Counted from the first letter of the stretch, positions 32,603-41,672 are shown. The stretch: DNA of 64,000 bases from Candidatus Peribacteria bacterium (GCA_023245935.1 JAHFJM010000001.1:1-64000), one strand, 5' to 3'. Notes: generated from the letters alone by a model not told the origin. Numbers and translations: made by a program.

Positions 32603-34012
32603 TCAGGAGAGGATGTACTCCTTCTCCTTCTCCGGCATGACGATATCGATCGGTTTGGCTGCTGCGGTTCTTTCTGCGAGAGCAAACATTGCTTTTTCCT
32701 CTCCGTGCACGAGGAAGAGCTGCCGGAGTCCCGGAACGGCCTGAATGAAGCGATCCAGATCGTTCTTGTCCGCATGACCGGAGTACGCATTGATGTACTG
32801 AATCTCCGCTTTCTTCCTGACCACCTCATCGAAGATCTTCACATCCGTTGTGTCCGGATCCAGAAGCTTTCTGCCAAGCGTATTCTCCGCCATATAACCC
32901 ACGGCGAGGACGCAGTTCCGGGGATCTGCAAGCTCGTTCTTCAGATGATGACGGATGCGTCCCGCCTCGCACATACCCGAACCCGCCATCAGAATCATCG
33001 GACCGGGTCTGCCGTTCAACGCCTTACTCTCGTCTACGGACTCGGTGTACGTGACGAGAGAAAACTGAAAGGGATTGTGGGCGCGGCTCAGGAAACGATC
33101 GAACATATCCTGGTCGTAGCATTCCGGATGCTTCTTGAAAATTTCTGTCACCTTCGACGCAAGCGGGGAGTCGATGATGATCGGAATCGCGGGGATCTCT
33201 TTCTTGTCCCAGAGAATATGCAGGTCGTAGACAATCTCCTGCGTGCGCTCGAGAGAGAACGCGGGGATGAGGAGCTTGCCGCCGCGTGCTGCTGTTTTGA
33301 TGATCACTTCTTTCAGCTTGTCTCTGGCAGTCGTAATGCTGTCATGCTCGCGATCTCCATATGTGCTCTCGCAGATGAGGTAATCCACCGCAGGCATCGA
33401 CTCCGGATCTCTGATAATCGGAAGCGTGTTCCTGCCGATATCGCCGGAGAAACCGATCCTGACCGTCTTTCCCGCACCGTTTTCCACTTCCAGAAGCATC
33501 ATGGCGGAGCCGAGGATGTGACCGGCTTCGAAGAACTGGCAGGTGATCCCCGGGACGACCTGAAATCTCTCATGGAGATCGCGTCCCACGAAGAGATCCA
33601 TACATTCGGTCGCATCTTTCTGGGTGTAGAGGGGACCTTCGGTCGACAGCATGGATTTGTCGAGATGCTTGCGAAAAAATTCATCATCTTTCTCTTGAAT
33701 ATACGCGCTATCGAGAAGCATCACGGCAGACAAATCCTGCGTCGCATGCGTTGCGTAAATCGGACCTGCAAAGCCGAGCTTATACAGAAGCGGTAAACGC
33801 GCTGCATGATCAGCATGAGCGTGACTCAGAACCACGGCATCGATATCCGTCTTCGGCTTGAAATTGAACGTCGCATTCTTGACAGCGGACTCGCTGCGCT
33901 TGCCCTGAAACATCCCGCAATCCAGCAGGATGCGCTTATCTCCGATTTGAATTTCGTGACACGTGCCCGTCACTTCTCGCGCGGCACCGTGGGAGATGAG
34001 TTTGATATCCAT
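32603..34012 (-). CDS. beta-CASP metallo-beta-lactamase-fold RNase
   Basis: This 469-residue protein belongs to the metallo-beta-lactamase/beta-CASP group related to CPSF73 and bacterial RNA-processing exonucleases. The zinc motif HxHxDH is His64, His66, Asp68, His69 (LSHAHADH). Further ligands come from FFEAGHILGS, GFSGDIGR and the C-terminal YSGHADKND. The beta-CASP insert includes GSGMCEAGRIRHHL. Relatives cut RNA 3' of cleavage signals or act as ribonucleases. The exact substrate here is unknown. It follows the pseudouridine synthase gene by 41 bases. Confidence 0.93.
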   Translation of the reverse strand: MDIKLISHGAAREVTGTCHEIQIGDKRILLDCGMFQGKRSESAVKNATFNFKPKTDIDAVVLSHAHADHAARLPLLYKLGFAGPIYATHATQDLSAVMLLDSAYIQEKDDEFFRKHLDKSMLSTEGPLYTQKDATECMDLFVGRDLHERFQVVPGITCQFFEAGHILGSAMMLLEVENGAGKTVRIGFSGDIGRNTLPIIRDPESMPAVDYLICESTYGDREHDSITTARDKLKEVIIKTAARGGKLLIPAFSLERTQEIVYDLHILWDKKEIPAIPIIIDSPLASKVTEIFKKHPECYDQDMFDRFLSRAHNPFQFSLVTYTESVDESKALNGRPGPMILMAGSGMCEAGRIRHHLKNELADPRNCVLAVGYMAENTLGRKLLDPDTTDVKIFDEVVRKKAEIQYINAYSGHADKNDLDRFIQAVPGLRQLFLVHGEEKAMFALAERTAAAKPIDIVMPEKEKEYILS

Positions 34013-34053
34013 GGTTTGGATTATGAACGTGCAAGAAAAAAATAGACAGTGCC

Positions 34054-34827
34054 TTACAGCCCAACGGATCTCAACAAATCCTTCTTCTCCCCTCTCGTCA
34101 GTACCCGTACGCTTCCGATCGGCAATTTCTCATCGATCAGCGTCATGATGCGTATGCGCTTCAGGTCTTTCACGGTATAGCCGACATGCTGACACATGCG
34201 CCGTATCTGCCTGTTCTTCCCTTCCGTCAGAATAATGCGAATCACGTTCGGTTTTATTTTTTTGCAGAAGAGAGGTTTCGTCTTGTGTCCATCCATCTCG
34301 AAACCCTCCTCGATTTTTTTGCACGAGAGAGGATCGATGGGACGATCCAGCACGACCTCGTATTCTTTCTCATGCTGAAAAGACGGGTGCGTGAGGCGGT
34401 AGGCAAGCACGCCGTCATTCGTGAAGAGAAGCAGCCCTGAAGAATCTTTATCGAGTCTCCCGACCGGAAAAATCTTCCCCTGCAGTTCTTTCGGTAAAGC
34501 ATCGCGGACGGAGGGAACATACGTCACTACGGGAGTGATCTTGGGTACGGCAGCTTTCTTCAGCTTTTTTTCGCTCTCAGGCGCTTCTCTATCGATATTC
34601 GTTGTCTCGACACCCACCGGCTTATTCATCACGTAATACAGCATTTCTATGCGATCCTGAAGGACTTTGCCATCCACCTCGATCTGATCTTTGTTGGGAT
34701 CTGCTTTTTGCCCGAGTATCGCTACTTCTCCGTTCACTTTCACCAAGCCTGCCAAAATGTACTCTTCTGCTTTTCGACGAGACGCAATCCCACGTGCAGA
34801 CAATATTTTTTGTAAACGCTCAAGCAT
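34054..34827 (-). CDS. RsuA/RluB/RluE/RluF-family pseudouridine synthase
   Basis: The enzyme makes pseudouridine in rRNA. An S4 RNA-binding domain spans residues 1-50 (LQKILSARGIASRRKAEEYI), and the catalytic domain follows with Asp126 in GRLDKDSSGLLLF and the end motif EGKNRQIRRMC. A charged stretch at about 80-103 (ESEKKLKKAAV) is an insertion. Which rRNA uridine is modified cannot be told from the sequence. It is downstream of two small ORFs and upstream of the beta-CASP gene. Confidence 0.93.
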   Translation of the reverse strand: MLERLQKILSARGIASRRKAEEYILAGLVKVNGEVAILGQKADPNKDQIEVDGKVLQDRIEMLYYVMNKPVGVETTNIDREAPESEKKLKKAAVPKITPVVTYVPSVRDALPKELQGKIFPVGRLDKDSSGLLLFTNDGVLAYRLTHPSFQHEKEYEVVLDRPIDPLSCKKIEEGFEMDGHKTKPLFCKKIKPNVIRIILTEGKNRQIRRMCQHVGYTVKDLKRIRIMTLIDEKLPIGSVRVLTRGEKKDLLRSVGL

Positions 34828-34841
34828 ACGGGCAGTGTAGC

Positions 34842-35066
34842 TTAGTTACTTTCTGCATTGCCTGCCTGCACTCTGCTCGCATGACCGACGATTGCCTCAT
34901 TGACCTGCAACTGCCGTGCCTGTCTGAAGAAATCGAGAGTTTTACTGACACCGAACGTGCCGTGTATTCCCGCTTCCAACGAAGCATCCCTTCCGCGCAA
35001 TGCTTCACGCGAAGGCTGAGTGCGTGAAACGCCGTCACCGCCTGCATCGGGAACATGAAGTTTCAT
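34842..35066 (-). CDS. small hypothetical protein, 74 aa
   Basis: This 74-residue hydrophilic protein (starts MKLHVPDAGGDGVSRTQPSR) lies between the 84-residue ORF and the pseudouridine synthase, with gaps of 5 and 14 bases, so the three look like one transcript. Another open frame of similar length exists on the same strand. I prefer this one for its spacing and more balanced composition. No family is recognised. Confidence 0.5.
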   Translation of the reverse strand: MKLHVPDAGGDGVSRTQPSREALRGRDASLEAGIHGTFGVSKTLDFFRQARQLQVNEAIVGHASRVQAGNAESN

Positions 35067-35071
35067 GGAGA

Positions 35072-35326
35072 CTAGGCTGCTGCCTCTTCCAGTTTCTTTG
35101 CCAAATCGGGGAGTCTGGCATGCAAAGCGTCCTTGATGTCCGGATGCCTCCCAAGCGCTCTCGTCAGCAAGTCAATTCGTGCCGACTCGTTGGAAATATT
35201 ATGAGTGACAAGGCTTGCGAGGGCATCCACTCTCCCTTCAGGCGTGAATGTCACTGTTTGCGGTTCCGGCAATGCATTGCGGTCAGAATGTCCGATTGTT
35301 TCACCGAGCCTTGCAAAGGAAGACAT
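35072..35326 (-). CDS. small hypothetical protein, 84 aa
   Basis: This soluble, helical 84-residue protein (MSSFARLGETIGHSDRN start, ending LPDLAKKLEEAAA) has no known motif. A strong promoter (TTGACA-16-TAGAAT) ends 32 bases upstream of the ATG. It is the first gene of the minus-strand group running to the beta-CASP nuclease. Confidence 0.7.
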   Translation of the reverse strand: MSSFARLGETIGHSDRNALPEPQTVTFTPEGRVDALASLVTHNISNESARIDLLTRALGRHPDIKDALHARLPDLAKKLEEAAA

Positions 35327-35358
35327 TGTTTAGGGTTGAAAAAATAAAAGTTGACGGG

Positions 35359-35386
35359 ATTCTAGTGAAAAAAAATCCTCTGTCAA
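35359..35386 (-). promoter_or_regulatory. promoter of the 35326-32603 gene group
   Basis: On the minus strand TTGACA (35381-35386) and TAGAAT (35359-35364) are 16 bases apart. The same TAGAAT with 16-base spacer is seen at 40959-40986. Confidence 0.65.
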
Positions 35387-35452
35387 ATAACCCTCACACG
35401 AGGGTTGATTCTGCTCCAGAAGATGCGGTAAAAGCCGATACGGCAACTTGGT

Positions 35453-35749
35453 TCAGAGATCGATACCCGTGAGGAAGCCGATTGTTTCGGTCACCAATTC
35501 CTTCCCAAGCCTCTTCGCCATTTCCAGACGAGTTTCTTCCTGCTGATCATCAACATGACTGGATTTTTCAACAACTCTGGTCGTATAGCCAGCGGATATC
35601 CCCGACATCGGGCTCTCACGCTTCGGCTCTTCCCCCTCCCCAGAGCCTACGGCTGTGAGCACGGGCGGTTTGCGCGGCGGAACGGAATCTTGTAACTGCG
35701 AAGCTGTTTGTAGTTCTGGAACTTCAGAGAATGAGTGAGGTGAACTCAT
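35453..35749 (-). CDS. small hypothetical protein, 98 aa
   Basis: This Ser/Pro/Glu-rich 98-residue protein has a probably disordered first half and a helical end (EETRLEMAKRLGKELVTETI). The ATG at 35749 gives MSSPHSFSEVPEL; an in-frame ATG lies two codons upstream. It lies downstream of the 5S gene on the same strand, after the rRNA terminator. An AACCCTC/GAGGGTT hairpin follows it. No family is recognised. Confidence 0.6.
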   Translation of the reverse strand: MSSPHSFSEVPELQTASQLQDSVPPRKPPVLTAVGSGEGEEPKRESPMSGISAGYTTRVVEKSSHVDDQQEETRLEMAKRLGKELVTETIGFLTGIDL

Positions 35750-35823
35750 ACACAAATAATCCTCTCAGCAGCAAAGACAGGCAAGCTTTTGAAGCCTCCT
35801 TCTTCAATTTTCGCTTGCGCAGC

Positions 35824-35856
35824 AAAAAAGCCGCCGAAGACCGGCTCCGCCGGTCT
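35824..35856 (-). terminator. rRNA operon terminator
   Basis: On the minus strand AGACCGGC and GCCGGTCT (35838-35845/35849-35856) form an 8-bp stem, followed after GGCGGC by a run of six T (complement of 35824-35829). A second hairpin, CGTGA...TCACG (35883-35910), lies between it and the 5S gene. Confidence 0.65.
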
Positions 35857-35924
35857 GGAGGCGCTCCGTTTCAGGGAGAGCCCGTGAGAGGGACGAAGTC
35901 CCTTTCACGATATCAACACTCTGT

Positions 35925-36038
35925 CTTGGCGCCGATCTACTCTTGCATAGCGCATGCCATACTACCATCGACGCGCCCGAGCTTCACTGCCGTGTTCGGA
36001 ATGGGAACGGGTGTTTCCCCGGGGCCATAGGCACCAAG
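35925..36038 (-). rRNA. rrf: 5S ribosomal RNA
   Basis: The 114-base sequence on the minus strand starts CTTGGTGCC and ends GGCGCCAAG, which pair as helix I. It contains the conserved CCCGTTCCCATTCCGAACAC loop and AAGCTCGGGCG. It lies 144 bases after the 23S gene and is followed by an intrinsic terminator. Confidence 0.95.
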
Positions 36039-36302
36039 ACGGAATGTTGGTAAAAGAACGATCACAATCACAATACGAGAGCAAATTCGTGGAGAATATC
36101 CACGGATTGCCCGCCTTGCCCTGTACCGGAGCCCGAAGGCGACTGGTACGGGGTGTGACGTGTGAACAGCACAGAAAATAAATGTATATGTTCAATCTCC
36201 CGTTAGTACTACTCGGCTGAATGCATTGCTGCACGTACACCTGTAGCCTATCTACCTCGTAGTCTGCGAGGGGGATTATGGGGACAATCAATCTTGAGAT
36301 GA

Positions 36303-36333
<31 letters not shown>

Positions 36334-36392
36334 TCGACCAAACATAGCTACCCTGCACTGCCGCTGACGCGACAACAGGTACACCAGAGGTT

Positions 36393-36424
<32 letters not shown>

Positions 36425-36465
36425 GTTCTCGCAATTGTCCAATTGATCACGGAGGATAGAGGCCA

Positions 36466-36510
<45 letters not shown>

Positions 36511-36523
36511 TGGCGAACAGCCA

Positions 36524-36582
<59 letters not shown>

Positions 36583-36899
36583 GATTCGTCGCTATGGGCG
36601 CTTGGAATCAATCAGCCTGTTATCCCTAGAGTAACTTTTATCCGTTGAGCGATGTCCCACCCACGTGGTAAAGAGCACGTTAAATGCTCGGACACCGGAT
36701 CACTATCACCAGCTTTCGCTCCTGATCGACATGTTCGTCTCACAGTCAGGCTACCTTGTGCGATTACACGACGACGCCGATTTCCATCCGGCGCTAGGTA
36801 ACCATTGCGCGCCTCCGTTACTTTTTAGGAGGCAACCGCCCCAGTTAAACTGCCCAGCAAACAATGTCCCTATGGCTGTAGAAAAACTTGGGATGTAGC

Positions 36900-37060
36900 T
36901 CGTTTCTGAGCAAATGAGAGGTGGGGTAGGTTGGGTATGTGGGGTACGTTTGGTAGGTTTGTGCAACTTGTGCACCTACCGTACCTACCGTACCTACCAA
37001 ACCTACCGTACTTTCAAATCTATCTAAACAACTACACTCTAAATTCTTCTAAAGCCATAG
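36900..37060 (-). repeat. repeat-rich expansion segment in 23S rRNA (near helix 79)
   Basis: Between the arms CCTATGGC and GCCATAGG, where E. coli has a short loop, lie about 160 extra bases. A 9-bp period (GGTAGGTAC units) forms one arm and a degenerate complementary series the other, with GTGCA-ACT-TGTGCAC near the apex. No intron core motifs are seen, so it probably stays in the mature rRNA. Confidence 0.6.
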
Positions 37061-37372
37061 GTGAGTGACGTTCAAACACGAGGGTGGTATCTCAACGGCC
37101 CCTCCACGGAAACCAAAGTCTCCGCTTCAAAGGGTCCCACCTATCCTGCGCACGTAAATAAACGGCACAATGCCAGCCTACAGTAAAGCTTCATAGGGTC
37201 TTTTCGTCCTACCGTGATTCACCAGGCATTTTTACCTGGTCTGCAATTTCACCGGGCCTTGCGTCGAGACAGTGCCCCCACCGTGATACCATTCGTGCGG
37301 GTCGGAACTTCGTTATTGGTTCCTCTCGGTGGTTAACCGAGAACTCTGTTTGAAAGCAGAGCGCACAACCTT

Positions 37373-37445
37373 GAATTATGAAGTATGAATTACGAATTAT
37401 GGTTTCTTCTTCGTGCATAATTCATAATTCTTGATTCGTAATTCA
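37373..37445 (-). repeat. heptad inverted-repeat element in the intron
   Basis: Degenerate 7-bp units GAATTAT/GAAGTAT/GAATTAC (37373-37401) are followed by complementary CATAATT/CATAATTC units (37415-37445). They form a hairpin in the 3' peripheral part of the intron. The architecture is the same as in lysS and femX. Confidence 0.6.
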
Positions 37446-37512
37446 CGTATGTTTTTTAACAGGCAGACGAATTTCTGCCACCCAGTATCGCTACTGGGAT
37501 CGGACTATATCA

Positions 37513-37809
37513 TCACCGTGAACCCGAAGGCATCAGCCTGAGTGGTTCATGGGCGTCGCGTGTAGTCTCTGAGGGTCTTATCGCACCTACTAAATGCGTG
37601 GTTGCTTCTACAAGAGATCGAATTTCTTCATGCAACTCACGCTGTCTTTCCGAACTTACCCCGCTTTCTAATTCTCTTCTGATCTCTGCCCATCGCTGGG
37701 CAATACCAGAAGGAGGAGATCCCATATTCTTGTCGACTTCACGCATTGATGACAATGCGGGGACTTCAGACTTGGGATGCTCGCCGGAGAAAAATGGAAT
37801 TCTAATCAT
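37513..37809 (-). CDS. intron-encoded small ORF, not a recognisable homing endonuclease
   Basis: This 98-residue frame in the same orientation as the intron begins MIRIPFFSGEHPKSEVPALS and has a charged helical centre (AEIRRELESGVSSERQRELH). It lacks LAGLIDADG, HNH and GIY-YIG motifs, and at 98 residues would be short for most intron endonucleases. Its 3' part runs through the conserved P7 core, which constrains its sequence. It resembles the other short lineage-specific ORFs here. It could be chance. Confidence 0.4.
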   Translation of the reverse strand: MIRIPFFSGEHPKSEVPALSSMREVDKNMGSPPSGIAQRWAEIRRELESGVSSERQRELHEEIRSLVEATTHLVGAIRPSETTRDAHEPLRLMPSGSR

Positions 37810-38155
37810 AGGTTATGATAATTTCCTGCTGATTGTCCGCAGGAGACAGATTGTTACATGGACAATTTTACTTGTCAATGTACTGCTCCATTCTCGGATA
37901 TTCCAGCATATAGCGACGTTTCTCACTATGAATGGTTTCGACTAGTAGTTACTGTCTCTAAAAAATTTCGTCTTGGAACTGATCTTCACAGACAGAGTCT
38001 GTGTTAATTGAAAGAGATTTCGCAATCTTTTAAGTCCGCTCTACACCTTACGGCTAGAGCACCCTGCAATGAATTGCAGGGGACTTCACCAAACATACAC
38101 TGCTGATTCCTTAGTGCTGCACCTTGCGATGCATGCGGGCAAGTGTCTTGCGACC

Positions 38156-38202
<47 letters not shown>

Positions 38203-40327
38203 GCGTTCGCTAGGGCTTAGATCGGAGGCGTGAACCCCCTCACGTGACCTTCTAGCACTGGCCAGGCATCAGCCCCTATACATTGCCTTACGGCTTCGCA
38301 GGGACCTGTGTTTTTGGTAAACAGTCGCAGGGACTCTTTCGCTGCGGCCCCATGTAAACATGGGGCAGTCCTTATCCCGAAGTTACGGACGCTATTTTGC
38401 AGAGTTCCTTAACGCAAGTTGTCCCGATCACCTTGGTCTACTCGACCATCCCACCAGTGTTGGTTTACGGTACGGTCTCATGTGTCTCTCAGAGCGACGG
38501 TTTTCTTGGAAGCTGAAACAGTCAGACTCAGCCGCACAAGTGCGGGTTATCGGTTGGCGCTCGACTCGAACCGGGGATTTGCCTCCGGCTCTCAACGTTT
38601 CGCGCTTTCCACGTCCAGTCAATGCAGACGTTCTGGTGTTCCGTCTCCGTCACGCCTCTCTTAGATCCGAGTCATCGTTCCAAACTGACATACTCCCTCT
38701 TGCGAGGGAACAGAGGCCGGCTCGGCTTTCAAACTCTTCTCTTGGGCGATACACACGAGGTGCAGGAATATTCACCTGCTGTCCATCGGCTACGCTTTTC
38801 AGCCTCACCTTAGGTCCGACTAACCCCACGCCGATCGACGTTGCGTGGGAAACCTTGGGAATTCGGCGGGCAGGGTTTTCACCTGCCTTGTGGTTACTCA
38901 TACCAACAGTCTCACTTCTCTCCGCTCCACAGCACCTTACAGTACTGCTTCACTGCTGAAGAGAACGCTCCTCTACTGCGCCTCACGTTCGAAAACGTGC
39001 GGCACTCGCTGCGTCGGTTATCAGTTTAATCCCGGGAATCTTCGGCGCGCTATCGCAATCGACCAGTGAGCTGTTACGCTTTCTTTAAAGGATGGCTGCT
39101 TCTAAGCAAACCTCCTGGTTGTTTATGCGATGGCACTTCCTTTCATATACTTAACTGATATTGGGGACCTTAGCAAACGATCTGGGCTGTTGCCCTCTCG
39201 ACGATGGCACTTCGCTGTCACCGTCTCACTCCCGTAACAATTAGAAGCAGGTATTCGGAGTTTGTCAGGATTTGGTAGGCCTAGAAGGCCCCCGCATCGA
39301 AACAGTAGCTCTACCCCCTGCTGTGCATTACGAGGCTGTTCCAAAAAACATTTCGAGGAGAACCAGCTATCTCCGGGTTCGGTAAGCTTTTCACTCCAAT
39401 CCACAAGTCATCCCAATGTCTTGCGATACATTATGGTTCGGACCTCCAGCTATCTTTCGATAGCCTTCATCCTGCTCATGGATAGCTCACCCGGTTTCGG
39501 GTCTAGTCCCAGCGACAAACGCCATATTTAAGACTCGCTTTCGCTACGGCTTCGGCTGATACTGCCTTAGCCACGCCGCTGAGAACTAAGTCGTTGGTTC
39601 ATTAGGCAAAAGGAATGCCGTCACCCCTTGCGGGGCTCCGACTCTTTGTTCGCATCACATTTCAGAAACTATTTCATCCCCCTTTCGGGGTGCTTTTCAC
39701 CTTTCCCTCACGGTACTATCCGCTATTGATCTCTGCACCTGTTTAGCCTTGGATGGTGGTCCACCCGGATTCGGGCCGGATTTCACGTGTCCGACCTTAC
39801 TCAGGAATCCTCCACCGTGCACTTCTGTTTCGGCTACGGGGCTCTCACCCTGTGTCGCCGACCGTTCCAGGTCGTTCGCCTACAGTTATGCAATCGGGTT
39901 TCGAAGGTCCTACAACCCCCACAAATAAATTTGCGGGTTTGGGCTATTGCCTGTTCGCTCGCCACTACTGGGGCAATCTCGTTTGATTTCTTTTCCCCCG
40001 TTACTGAGATGTTTCAGTTCACGGAGTATACCTTCCCGCGTGAGCGGGATCATAAACTATTATGTCTATGGGGTTTCCCCATTCGGAAATCTTCGGCTGG
40101 TAGCGCCTGCCTAGCGGCTGACCGAAGCTTATCGCAGCTGGCCACGTCCTTCATCGGAGTACAGAGTCGAGGCATCCGTGTGATGCGTTGAGTAACATAT
40201 ACATTCGAGACTCTTACTTCCCTCCTTGCGGAGGAAGGCAAAAGTGAAATTGTGCTGTTCACGCATCACTGAGCGGGCAATACGTAGATACGTATTGTCG
40301 CGCGTCATGCGCAAACAAATTTATTGA

Positions 40328-40372
40328 ATCATGATCATTTTTATACCAACCGATGGTGTCAATGATCATGAT
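40328..40372 (-). promoter_or_regulatory. 23S rRNA promoter embedded in a perfect inverted repeat
   Basis: On the minus strand TTGACA (40357-40362) and AATGAT (40334-40339) are 17 bases apart. Both are overlapped by the arms of a perfect 12-bp inverted repeat, ATCATGATCATT (40328-40339) and AATGATCATGAT (40361-40372), with 21 bases between. This looks like a regulatory site or an RNA/DNA hairpin at the rRNA promoter. Confidence 0.55.
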
Positions 40373-40404
40373 GGGCAGGGTCACCCGCAGAAACCCTTCG
40401 ACTC

Positions 40405-40487
40405 GTTTGGCTGATGCCAAACTCGCTCAGGGTTATTTTCACGCGCGACGCGCTGAAAATAAAAACGGGTGGCTCGCGCGCACCCGT
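40405..40487 (-). terminator. terminator and hairpin cluster after the 40622-40924 gene
   Basis: On the minus strand ACGGGTG/CACCCGT (40481-40487 and 40465-40471) is followed by TTTTATTTT, a good intrinsic terminator. Two more palindromes follow: TTATTTTCA/TGAAAATAA (40433-40462) and GTTTGGC/GCCAAAC (40405-40422). The interval 40204-40621 otherwise holds only the 23S promoter and leader. Confidence 0.55.
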
Positions 40488-40621
40488 AGAATCACAGCTC
40501 AGAGAGCGATTGATGCTACGGGTACGAGCGGGAAAGATGCATAGTGCTGAGGCATTGTACTCAGAGAAAAACCTCGGTCAAGAAGAAAAACAGGAAAAAT
40601 GAGGAGAGAAGCTTACAGATT

Positions 40622-40924
40622 CTAATCCTTCACCGATGCACCAGCTCTGCAAAGATTAATATCTTCTCCCGTAGCAAATATATCGGGACGCTGTGCACGG
40701 ATGCGATTGCCTATTACGTGAGAAAACTCACTCACATGGTGAGCGACTTCTCGAATAGCTACATGTGACAATTCTTCACGCTTCATTTTTTCGAGACATA
40801 CATCGGCAAGATTTCTGTTGTGCTGGTCTCGTTCAGACTGAGAACCATCGTATTTAATATGTTGACCGACCCAATCAATCGTATCGTGGACGGCATCGGC
40901 GTGTGGGGAAGACGAAGGGGGCAT
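40622..40924 (-). CDS. small hypothetical protein, 100 aa
   Basis: This is a His- and Asp-rich 100-residue protein with a helical middle (LADVCLEKMKREELSHVAIR). No known motif or signal peptide is seen. A promoter with a TAGAAT -10 box lies 34 bases upstream, and an intrinsic terminator follows about 135 bases downstream. It is a monocistronic unit between the 23S gene and the toxin-antitoxin pair. Confidence 0.65.
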   Translation of the reverse strand: MPPSSSPHADAVHDTIDWVGQHIKYDGSQSERDQHNRNLADVCLEKMKREELSHVAIREVAHHVSEFSHVIGNRIRAQRPDIFATGEDINLCRAGASVKD

Positions 40925-40958
40925 GGTTTGGAGGTGAGGAAGTAGAGAATGGAGACGG

Positions 40959-40986
40959 ATTCTAACGATCTGAAAACGTTTGTCCA
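40959..40986 (-). promoter_or_regulatory. promoter of the 40622-40924 gene
   Basis: On the minus strand TGGACA (40981-40986) and TAGAAT (40959-40964) are 16 bases apart. Confidence 0.55.
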
Positions 40987-41028
40987 GAAAGAAAACTTCG
41001 CTCCAAAATTTGGTGGAGTTTTTCCTTC

Positions 41029-41328
41029 TCAGGCTGCAATTTTTCGCAGTTCATCATGATTGCAGAGACGCAAAAGAAGAAGCTCCAAACGCTCTTCAAC
41101 GATCTCGTAGACCAAAAGCAAGTCATGATCGATATGGCATTCGCGCAGAGATTTGAGACGCCCCCTCAGCGTGTGATCGCGAAAAGAAGCAGGCAATTCC
41201 CGGCGCTCCTGTAGAAAGAGCAAAGCCAACCGAAGTTTCGGCAAAAGTTTGGCAGCCTTTCCGCTATGGAGAAAACGCCCGAGGTCACGTTCGTACCGAG
41301 GTCGCGTGACGATGGTCAGCAGTTGCAT
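41029..41328 (-). CDS. YafQ/RelE-type mRNA interferase toxin
   Basis: This 99-residue RelE-superfamily toxin is closest to YafQ, which cuts mRNA on the ribosome. The YafQ-like order of residues is present: RDHTLRGRLKSLRECHIDHD, then LLLVYEI, and the late histidine of LCNHDELRKIAA. The usual C-terminal DLF is DEL. The ATG at 41328 lies within the antitoxin gene, a 44-base overlap that favours coupled translation. It is likely repressed with its antitoxin through the operator at 41609-41635. Confidence 0.88.
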   Translation of the reverse strand: MQLLTIVTRPRYERDLGRFLHSGKAAKLLPKLRLALLFLQERRELPASFRDHTLRGRLKSLRECHIDHDLLLVYEIVEERLELLLLRLCNHDELRKIAA

Positions 41329-41593
41329 AGGCGGAGCGGAAAAGGTTGTCGACATTCTTGTAGCGTTTGACTTCTTTGCCTGCTCGCGCTGCATGCGAGT
41401 CTTGCAGCAGTGCTTCCTCCTCCTCAACGCTGAATCCGTTTTCCGTGAGAATCTGGAGCGGAACGCCATCGGTGATGCAAATTTGATGAATGAACAAACG
41501 CACAACCTGACTGAGATCGAGCCCCAGTTGAGCCAAAATTTTCTGTGCTCGCTTCTTGTGCTTCTCGTCGAGACGGACATGGAGTGTGGTCAT
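41285..41593 (-). CDS. DinJ/RelB-type antitoxin
   Basis: The 102-residue antitoxin begins with a ribbon-helix-helix DNA-binding segment (MTTLHVRLDEKHKKRAQKIL, then LGLDLSQVVRLFIHQI), as in DinJ/RelB. A charged C-terminal part should wrap the toxin. The gene precedes and overlaps the toxin gene. The start is six bases after a TATCAT -10 box, so the mRNA is probably leaderless. Confidence 0.88.
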   Translation of the reverse strand: MTTLHVRLDEKHKKRAQKILAQLGLDLSQVVRLFIHQICITDGVPLQILTENGFSVEEEEALLQDSHAARAGKEVKRYKNVDNLFRSAYATADHRHATSVRT

Positions 41594-41599
41594 GGTTCC

Positions 41600-41635
41600 A
41601 TGATACTTTTTTGTGTAAACAATGTCAACACAAAA
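41600..41635 (-). promoter_or_regulatory. toxin-antitoxin promoter with operator
   Basis: On the minus strand TTGACA (41623-41628) and TATCAT (41600-41605) are 17 bases apart. TTTTGTGT (41609-41616) and ACACAAAA (41628-41635) form a perfect 8-bp inverted repeat spanning the spacer and -35 box, a good site for autorepression. Confidence 0.65.
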
Positions 41636-41672
41636 GTTGGAATGCTTTTACGTACGGAATTGCAAGGAAAAT

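Larger units (their letters stand above)
37311..38155 (-). other. group I self-splicing intron in 23S rRNA
   Basis: The 845-base insert separates TTGTCGGGT from AAGTTCCGACC, which are contiguous in other bacteria (E. coli positions near 1951/1952). Group I hallmarks are present on the minus strand. The 5' exon ends in CGGGT, which pairs with GCCCG in the intron, giving the P1 helix with a U-G at the splice site. The intron ends in G. The core pair GACTA (37563-37567) and TAGTC (37503-37507, in ATATAGTCC) matches P7. It carries one small ORF and one heptad repeat element. Confidence 0.88.

Noticed and set aside
36039-36182. Possible tRNA gene in the 23S-5S spacer
   Set aside because: No T-loop GGTTCGAATCC-like sequence or acceptor pairing; only a simple hairpin around CCGTACC/GGTACAG. 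No tRNA gene is recognised in the window.
36700-37060. Tandem repeats resembling a CRISPR array
   Set aside because: Units are 7-9 bp without spacers and lie inside 23S rRNA or its intron; no cas genes are present.
37513-37809. LAGLIDADG or HNH homing endonuclease in the intron
   Set aside because: The frame has none of the motifs and is only 98 residues.
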